From PVC group bacterium (GTDB taxonomy: Bacteria > Verrucomicrobiota > Kiritimatiellia > CAIKKV01 > PXCX01): a DNA stretch of 7,375 bases. The notes beneath the pieces were generated by a model. It did not search any database, was not told the origin of the DNA, and saw only the letters and a program-made list of their open reading frames with translations. The number at the start of each line of letters is the position of its first letter. The stretch's first letter is position 1. Both the position numbers and the translations under genes were made by a program. Location of the stretch: positions 1 to 7,375 of the forward strand of contig PXCX01000316.1 of NCBI GenBank assembly GCA_003565195.1. The letters run 5' to 3'. This document shows, piece after piece, positions 1-4,118 of the stretch.

Positions 1-34
1 ACATGCGTCTGTCTAAGTTGTTGCGGCCCAAAGC

Positions 35-100
35 GTTCAGTGTTCAGGTGTTCAGCGTTCAGGAAATCCGGCCTGAACACTGAACTCTGAACCCCTGAAC
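35..100. repeat. Palindromic repeat of GTTCAG/CTGAAC hexamers (4+4)
   Basis: Four GTTCAG units (35-40, 42-47, 50-55, 57-62) are followed, after a 10-base loop (63-72), by four CTGAAC units (73-78, 80-85, 87-92, 95-100). The units are separated by only one or two bases. All four pairs face each other, so the region can fold into a stem of four 6-bp helices broken by small mismatches or bulges. It lies just beyond the 3' end of the oxidoreductase gene on the - strand. No T-run follows the hairpin on either strand, so it is not a classic intrinsic terminator, although it could protect a 3' end or slow polymerase. It could also be one copy of a dispersed intergenic repeat family. The symmetry is seen directly; the role is unknown. 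Confidence 0.85.
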
Positions 101-110
101 ACTTTCAGCC

Positions 111-124
111 AAGCTGGCTAGCTT
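111..124. other. Small inverted repeat after the oxidoreductase stop codon
   Basis: AAGCT (111-115) and AGCTT (120-124) form a perfect 5-bp inverted repeat around a 4-base loop, 13 bases past the stop codon of the - strand oxidoreductase gene. No T-run follows in the direction of transcription, so a terminator role is weakly supported. It may act with the larger palindrome at 35-100, or be chance. Confidence 0.25.
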
Positions 125-136
125 TAAGAGTTCGAT

Positions 137-1198
137 TCAGGAAAGCTCTATTTCGCGATCGTTTTCGCTGGAAGCGTAAACCGCGTCGATGGTTTTCATG
201 ACGGTCACGCCTTGCTCCGCCGTCGCAGCAGGGGGATCCCCGTCGCGGCAGGCGGCAAGGAACTTGCGTGCCTGGGTGTGAAACGGGTTGCCGAGGTCGG
301 CGTACTTGGGAGTGATATCGGCGGGGCGCTCGTCATGTTCGGTCCAAAGCGTTAGCGGTCCTTTGTCGAAAATGCGGGCGCCGGCTTTGTCACCCAGAAA
401 TTCGATGAAGGATTCCTCCTCGGTGTTGGCGGCCCAGGCGATTTCAAAACTCATCGTAGCCTCGCTGCCAAAACGAATCAAACCCGTCGAGTAATCTTCA
501 ACATCGAAAACGCCGTCGAATTTTGGCGGACCGGCCCACATTCCGGTGTAACGGTAGGAACGCATGTCGCGCCCGAATTTGGCATAGGTTTTAGCGCTGA
601 CACGGGTCGGATTCCATAAGCCGCTGACATACATGGCGGCATCGAAATGGTGGACACCCAGATCGATCATGGGGCCGCCGCCGGATTCGGCGCGGGTCGT
701 GAACCAGCCGCCCAAGCCGGGAATGCCCCGCCGCCGGATCAACACGGCGCGCATGTGATATATCCCGCCGAATAAACCGCGTTCAACCATATCGCGGACG
801 AGCTGCGCTTCGGTAGTCTGGCGCCGTACCATGCCGACTTGCACCAATTTGCCGTGTTTTTCGCCGGTTTGCTTGATTTCGGCAGCTTCCGCGGCGTTCA
901 TGGCCATCGGTTTTTCCAGCAGAATATGTTTGCCGTTTTCCAGCGCGGCCAGCGCTACCTCGCGGTGCAGCGCGTTGCCGACGCAAATACTCACTGCGTC
1001 GACATCGCTTTTGATTAGTTCGCGGTAATCTGTGAAGCGCGCGGCAACACCAAGACGTTCGCCGTGTTCCTGAAGCCGGTCCGGCAGCGTGTCGCACAGG
1101 GCACCGATTTCTATATCTTCAACATTACTGTAGGCATCCGCATGCACTTTGCCGATTGCGCCCAATCCAATAATCCCGACTTTCAAGACTTTCGACAT
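137..1198 (-). CDS. Gfo/Idh/MocA family NAD(P)-dependent oxidoreductase
   Basis: Predicted soluble cytoplasmic dehydrogenase of 353 aa, a usual length for the family. It starts with a Rossmann nucleotide-binding fold carrying GLGAIG (residues 11-16). EKP (95-97) supplies the family lysine. DLGVHHFD (179-186) contains the Asp and His (D179, H183) that match the catalytic pair of inositol dehydrogenases. The C-terminal part is the alpha/beta substrate-binding domain. Such enzymes oxidise or reduce sugars, inositols and related polyols with NAD(H) or NADP(H); the substrate cannot be read from the sequence. The start is supported by a strong AAAAGGAGAG ribosome binding site with 7 bases between GGAG and ATG. 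The gene is transcribed away from ilvE and has no visible partner, so it is probably monocistronic at its 5' side and not functionally tied to the Clp cluster. No signal peptide or membrane segment is seen. Family assignment is firm; the specific function is not. Confidence 0.93.
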   Translation of the reverse strand: MSKVLKVGIIGLGAIGKVHADAYSNVEDIEIGALCDTLPDRLQEHGERLGVAARFTDYRELIKSDVDAVSICVGNALHREVALAALENGKHILLEKPMAMNAAEAAEIKQTGEKHGKLVQVGMVRRQTTEAQLVRDMVERGLFGGIYHMRAVLIRRRGIPGLGGWFTTRAESGGGPMIDLGVHHFDAAMYVSGLWNPTRVSAKTYAKFGRDMRSYRYTGMWAGPPKFDGVFDVEDYSTGLIRFGSEATMSFEIAWAANTEEESFIEFLGDKAGARIFDKGPLTLWTEHDERPADITPKYADLGNPFHTQARKFLAACRDGDPPAATAEQGVTVMKTIDAVYASSENDREIELS

Positions 1199-1204
1199 GT
1201 CGAC

Positions 1205-1213
1205 TCTCCTTTT
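1205..1213 (-). promoter_or_regulatory. Strong ribosome binding site of the oxidoreductase gene
   Basis: Read on the - strand the sequence is AAAAGGAGA just upstream of ATG, with 7 bases between GGAG and the start codon. This is close to the ideal Shine-Dalgarno sequence and fixes the start at 1198. It is clearly stronger than the ribosome binding sites of ilvE and clpC in this window. Confidence 0.8.
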
Positions 1214-1318
1214 GTGGGTGGCATGATGCTAACCGTGCCGGATACGCGTCGTGCGCACACCGATCATTCCTGTTTTTGAGTGCCGCTACGCCTTGCCGGC
1301 GCGCGCGCAAAAGTCGTT

Positions 1319-1346
1319 ATCATGGCAAAAATGTGCGCGATTGCAA
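1319..1346 (-). promoter_or_regulatory. Weak candidate promoter for the oxidoreductase gene
   Basis: On the - strand TTGCAA (1341-1346) and CATGAT (1319-1324) lie 16 bases apart, each matching four of six positions of the sigma70 -35 and -10 consensus. It points the right way, about 120 bases upstream of the start codon. The match is poor enough to occur by chance, so this is only the best candidate found. Confidence 0.25.
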
Positions 1347-1377
1347 TAAAAATCGGTAACCGCCGGAAAAAGGGGAC

Positions 1378-1406
1378 TTGACGGCGGACCAACAGAACTT
1401 TATAAA
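1378..1406 (+). promoter_or_regulatory. Sigma70-type promoter for ilvE-mcsA-mcsB
   Basis: TTGACG (1378-1383) and TATAAA (1401-1406) are separated by exactly 17 bases, each matching five of six consensus positions. Transcription would start near 1412-1414, giving a leader of about 70 bases before ilvE. It is the only good promoter upstream of ilvE and probably drives ilvE, mcsA and mcsB together. No heat-shock-type operator such as a CtsR or CIRCE box was seen around it. Confidence 0.65.
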
Positions 1407-1434
1407 TTAACCCTGTTGTGCAGATTTGCCGTTG

Positions 1435-1449
1435 ACCGTCGTCGGCGGT
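1435..1449 (+). other. Small stem-loop in the ilvE leader
   Basis: ACCGTC (1435-1440) can pair with GGCGGT (1444-1449) around a GTC triloop, giving six pairs including one T-G wobble. It lies in the predicted 5' leader of ilvE, about 32 bases before the start codon. No T-run and no leader peptide rich in branched-chain amino acids was recognised, so there is no support for classic attenuation. It may be chance. Confidence 0.3.
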
Positions 1450-1481
1450 ACGGGTGAACCCCCAATGGGTGGTATTAGGTT

Positions 1482-2357
1482 ATGCTTGTTAATGTAAATG
1501 GTCAATTGGTGCCGGAGAACGAAGCTAAAATCTCGGTTTTCGATCATGGCTTGCTCTATGGCGATGGCGTATTTGAAGGAATCCGCACGTATAACGGGCG
1601 CGTATTCATGCTCGACGAGCATATTGCGCGATTATACCGGTCGGCGCATGCGATTGCGCTTGAAATCACCATGCCGCCGGAAAAGCTGGCGCAGGCGGTG
1701 ATTGACACCTGTGCCGCGAACGATACCCGTAACGGATATGTACGCCTGGTGGTGACCCGTGGGGTGGGAACCCTGGGTTTGAATCCCTACCTCTGCCGCG
1801 AACCGCAAATCATTGTGATTGCTGCCGATATACAATTGTATCCGAAAGCTTTATATGAGAAGGGAATGGCCGTGATTACCGCCGGAACGGTCCGTAACCA
1901 TACCGAAGCCGTGAATCCCTGTATCAAGAGCTTGAATTATCTGAACAATATCCTGGCCAAGATCGAAGCCGTTAACGCTGACGTGATGGAAGCGGTCATG
2001 CTTAATCCGCAGGGTTTCGTTGCGGAAGCTACTGGCGACAATATTTTCGTGGTCCGCGGCAACGAACTGCTGACGCCTCCCGCATGGGCGGGAACCCTGG
2101 AAGGGATTACCCGCGAGGTTGTGATGCGGTTGGCGGCGGAAAAGCACGGTATGAGCGTGCGCGAAACCATGCTTACCCGTTATGATCTGTATACCGCCGA
2201 TGAACTCTTTCTGACAGGTACGGCCGCCGAAGTTATCGGCGTAACGGTGATTGATAAACGTTGTATCGGCAACGGTTGCCCGGGACCCTGGACCTTGCGG
2301 CTGGCGGAATCCTTCCATACTTTGGCGGCGGAAACCGGGACACCCATAAAAAGCTGA
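1482..2357 (+). CDS. ilvE: Branched-chain amino acid aminotransferase, PLP fold type IV
   Basis: Reversible transamination between leucine, isoleucine or valine and their 2-oxo acids, with 2-oxoglutarate/glutamate as partner; the last step of branched-chain synthesis, in the cytoplasm. The 291-aa protein is collinear with class IV aminotransferases. It has DHGLLYGDGVFEGIR (21-35), the PLP-binding lysine K149 in IKSLNYLNN (148-156), AEATGDNIFVV (181-191), GITREVV (208-214), TGTAAEV (245-251) and the C-terminal IGNGCPGPWT (262-271). The KSLNYLNN form around the lysine and the overall length resemble the archaeal, thermophile and PVC-type BCAT more than the E. coli form with GGNY. The related D-amino-acid transaminases and aminodeoxychorismate lyases are less likely given the close match along the whole length. 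The start at 1482 leaves the usual N-terminus (MLVNVNGQLV), but the ribosome binding site is weak: GGGTGG at 1467-1472 with 9 bases to ATG. Only 11 bases separate its stop from mcsA. Confidence 0.92.
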   Translation: MLVNVNGQLVPENEAKISVFDHGLLYGDGVFEGIRTYNGRVFMLDEHIARLYRSAHAIALEITMPPEKLAQAVIDTCAANDTRNGYVRLVVTRGVGTLGLNPYLCREPQIIVIAADIQLYPKALYEKGMAVITAGTVRNHTEAVNPCIKSLNYLNNILAKIEAVNADVMEAVMLNPQGFVAEATGDNIFVVRGNELLTPPAWAGTLEGITREVVMRLAAEKHGMSVRETMLTRYDLYTADELFLTGTAAEVIGVTVIDKRCIGNGCPGPWTLRLAESFHTLAAETGTPIKS

Positions 2358-2368
2358 GGAGATCTCAG
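2354..2368 (+). promoter_or_regulatory. Stem-loop over the mcsA ribosome binding site
   Basis: CTGAG (2354-2358) and CTCAG (2364-2368) pair around the loop GAGAT. The stem includes the ilvE stop codon (2355-2357), overlaps the mcsA Shine-Dalgarno GAGGAG (2356-2361), and ends at the base before the GTG start. Ribosomes finishing ilvE would melt it and expose the site, so it could couple mcsA translation to ilvE. The inverted repeat is seen; coupling is inferred. A 5-bp stem is weak alone. Confidence 0.4.
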
Positions 2369-2893
2369 GTGTTGTGCGAATTATGCGATGACAATGAAGC
2401 GGCGGTCCATCTGACGCAAGTGGTTGAAGGCGACGTCAAGAAACTGAATTTGTGTCACCAGTGTGCCGCCCAAAGCGGTTTTAATATCGATAGCGCCCTT
2501 TCCCTGACCGATGTACTGTTCGGTATGGGGGCGCCGGAGGCAACCGACGCCGGTACTCCGGAAAAAACATGTCGTTCATGTCATATGCGACGCGCCGATT
2601 TTCGCAAAACCTCCCGGCTGGGATGCCCGGCTTGTTACGAAACCTTTGCCGAGGAACTCAATCCGTTACTGACCGGCATGCATCACGGTCCCTCGCATAC
2701 CGGCAAAATATCTCAAGGCGCTGCGCAGGCGCTGGCGGATTCGCAATCGGTGGCGGAATTGCAAAAACAACTTGAAGATGCGGTCCGCAACGAACATTAT
2801 GAGGAAGCCGCCCGGTTACGTGACGTGATCCGGAAAGTGCGGGGAGCGTCCAAATCTGCCCGGCACAGCGCCAATACGGGAGGCGGGCGTTGA
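2369..2893 (+). CDS. mcsA: McsA, zinc-binding activator of the McsB arginine kinase
   Basis: 174-aa protein of the McsA family, a cytoplasmic partner that binds and activates the arginine kinase McsB. It has four CXXC pairs: C3/C6, C29/C32, C68/C71 and C86/C89, expected to bind two zinc ions. After a linker comes a C-terminal UVR motif (about 131-156, with EEAARLRD at 145-152), a helical hairpin also found in UvrB, UvrC and the ClpC middle domain. The length and order match the family. The GTG start at 2369 is chosen because it is 7 bases after GAGGAG (2356-2361) and gives the typical MLCELC beginning. Open reading continues upstream to 2261, but that part overlaps ilvE and has no family resemblance. 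TTG at 2372 is the next option. The stop overlaps the mcsB start by 4 bases. A UVR protein of DNA repair is excluded by the CXXC pairs and by the neighbouring kinase. Confidence 0.9.
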   Translation: MLCELCDDNEAAVHLTQVVEGDVKKLNLCHQCAAQSGFNIDSALSLTDVLFGMGAPEATDAGTPEKTCRSCHMRRADFRKTSRLGCPACYETFAEELNPLLTGMHHGPSHTGKISQGAAQALADSQSVAELQKQLEDAVRNEHYEEAARLRDVIRKVRGASKSARHSANTGGGR

Positions 2894-3954
2894 AGATCGA
2901 CGACTTGATCCGCCGTCCCAGTGCCTGGCTGGCGGCGTCAAACGGAACGGAAACAGAAATTGTCATCAGCAGCCGCATCCGGGTGGCTCGGAATGTACGC
3001 GATGCCGCCTTTCCCGGATGGGCCGGTGACGACGAGACAATACGTTTGTTCCGGCGTCTGCGGGATGCGCTCGGCACGGTATCAAAACTGCGTGATGGGG
3101 TGTTTTGGGATATTTCCGCCCTGGAAGATCTGGACCGTCACCTGCTGCGTGAGCGTCACTTGATCAGCTCGGAATTGGCGATAAAAAAGAGCGGCAGCGG
3201 CGTGGCGGTATCATCGGATGAAACCGTCGCCGTGATGGTTAACGAAGAAGACCATCTACGCTTGCAAATCATGCGGCCCGGACTCGACTTGTTGGCGATG
3301 TGGAAGGTGGCGGACCGGCTCGATTCTGAAATTGAAGCTCTGATCCCTTTTGCGTTCAGTCCCCGCCTGGGTTTTTTGACGGCCTGTCCGACCAATGTGG
3401 GAACCGGATTACGGGCCAGCGTGATGCTGCACTTGCCGGCGTTGCGGTTGCTGAACGAGATGGAACCCGTGAGCAAGGGTTTGGACAAGATCGGGTTGGC
3501 GGTTCGCGGTTTGTTCGGCGAAGGGACCGAGGCATCCGGTAATATGTTCCAGATATCCAATCAATCGACGCTGGGCGAATCCGAAAAAGCGATTATCCAG
3601 CGGCTCTTGCAGGTGGTTGCCGAATTGATCGAGCACGAACAGAACGCGCGCCATCGGTTGATGGAGGGAGCGGCTGACCGTTTGCGTGATCATATCGGTC
3701 GTGCGCTCGGGGTATTGAATTATGCCCATCTTTTGCCGTCGGCCGAAGCGTTGGATTCTCTGTCCGGGTTGAGGCTGGGCGCGGAAACGGGCTTGCTGCG
3801 CGGGGTGGAATCGGCCATGGTCAACGACGTCGTGATGATGACACAGCCGGCCCATTTGCAGAAGCTAAGCGCCAAATTACTGGATGCTGTCGAACGCGAC
3901 CGCTACCGCGCGCGCTTGATACGCCAAAAACTCGGGGTGGTCAGCATGGTTTAA
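2890..3954 (+). CDS. mcsB: McsB, protein arginine kinase
   Basis: 354-aa kinase that transfers phosphate from ATP to arginine side chains, marking proteins for ClpCP; it belongs to the phosphagen (guanidino) kinase fold. Family motifs are all present: SSRIRVARN (27-35), NEEDHLRL (118-125), CPTNVGTGLRAS (166-177) with the active-site cysteine C166, GEGTEA (210-215) with the conserved Glu E211, and QISNQSTLG (221-229). Near the C-terminus RDRYRA (336-341) fits the RDXXRA allosteric phosphoarginine-sensing motif known from bacillal McsB. That motif and the short N-terminus separate it from creatine and arginine kinases. The start is TTG at 2890, with GGGAGG at 2878-2883 and 6 bases of spacing. 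It overlaps the mcsA stop as TTGA and puts SSRIR at the usual distance from the N-terminus. Tight overlap with mcsA implies coupled translation and a stable ratio of the two proteins. The gene is complete, with no damaged motif. Confidence 0.95.
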   Translation: MKIDDLIRRPSAWLAASNGTETEIVISSRIRVARNVRDAAFPGWAGDDETIRLFRRLRDALGTVSKLRDGVFWDISALEDLDRHLLRERHLISSELAIKKSGSGVAVSSDETVAVMVNEEDHLRLQIMRPGLDLLAMWKVADRLDSEIEALIPFAFSPRLGFLTACPTNVGTGLRASVMLHLPALRLLNEMEPVSKGLDKIGLAVRGLFGEGTEASGNMFQISNQSTLGESEKAIIQRLLQVVAELIEHEQNARHRLMEGAADRLRDHIGRALGVLNYAHLLPSAEALDSLSGLRLGAETGLLRGVESAMVNDVVMMTQPAHLQKLSAKLLDAVERDRYRARLIRQKLGVVSMV

Positions 3955-3967
3955 GACCAGGGCGGAC

Positions 3968-3996
3968 TTGACTTTGGTCGTTTGCTGCGGTATAAT
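3968..3996 (+). promoter_or_regulatory. clpC: Strong sigma70-type promoter of clpC
   Basis: TTGACT (3968-3973) and a perfect TATAAT (3991-3996) are separated by exactly 17 bases. This is the best promoter in the window. Transcription should begin near 4002-4004, giving a leader of about 115 bases. GACCA (3955-3959) and TGGTC (3975-3979) form an inverted repeat whose arms flank the -35 hexamer, a possible operator or chance. The tandem CtsR heptad operator was looked for and not found, nor was a CIRCE element. clpC and ffh can therefore be made independently of ilvE-mcsAB. Confidence 0.78.
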
Positions 3997-4042
3997 TTCC
4001 CTGTCAACTTTTGGTGCTGGGCAACGATAGTCTGGCGTACGG

Positions 4043-4091
4043 ACGTCGATCTGACACCCCGGGAAGACATGAGATCGTGTGAGACGGTCTC
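4043..4091 (+). other. Structured segment of the clpC 5' leader
   Basis: Two inverted repeats lie in the predicted clpC leader. CGATCT (4047-4052) pairs with AGATCG (4072-4077) around a 19-base loop, and the stem can extend outward past one bulged base. Just after it, GAGAC (4081-4085) faces GTCTC (4087-4091) across a single base, which is too tight for an RNA hairpin but fits a protein-binding dyad or a cruciform. No known riboswitch or RNA thermometer was recognised. A ROSE- or fourU-type element would have to pair with AAGG at 4104-4107, and no such pairing was found. The repeats are real; function is speculative. Confidence 0.35.
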
Positions 4092-4118
4092 CTTAAAATT
4101 AGCAAGGTAATCAATATC

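Noticed and set aside
35..100. CRISPR array or intrinsic terminator
   Set aside because: Units are only 6 bases with 1-2 base spacers and change orientation in the middle, so it is not CRISPR; there is no T-run after the hairpin on either strand.
1296..1309. Alternating GC run that might adopt Z-DNA
   Set aside because: Only about a dozen bases long and expected now and then in GC-rich DNA; no link to a function.
1851..2318. Open frame on the - strand inside ilvE (155 codons)
   Set aside because: Antisense to conserved ilvE motifs, with no ribosome binding site or known family.
2261..2368. Upstream extension of mcsA to an ATG at 2261
   Set aside because: It would overlap ilvE by nearly 100 bases and add a tail unlike McsA; GTG 2369 has a well-placed ribosome binding site and the family N-terminus.
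2890..3954. Arginine or creatine kinase of the animal type
   Set aside because: The short N-terminus, C-terminal RDXXRA motif and mcsA/clpC neighbours identify a protein arginine kinase instead.
3955..4020. Possible CtsR operator upstream of clpC
   Set aside because: Isolated GTCAA and GGTC fragments occur, but the tandem heptad with its 3-base spacer is not there.
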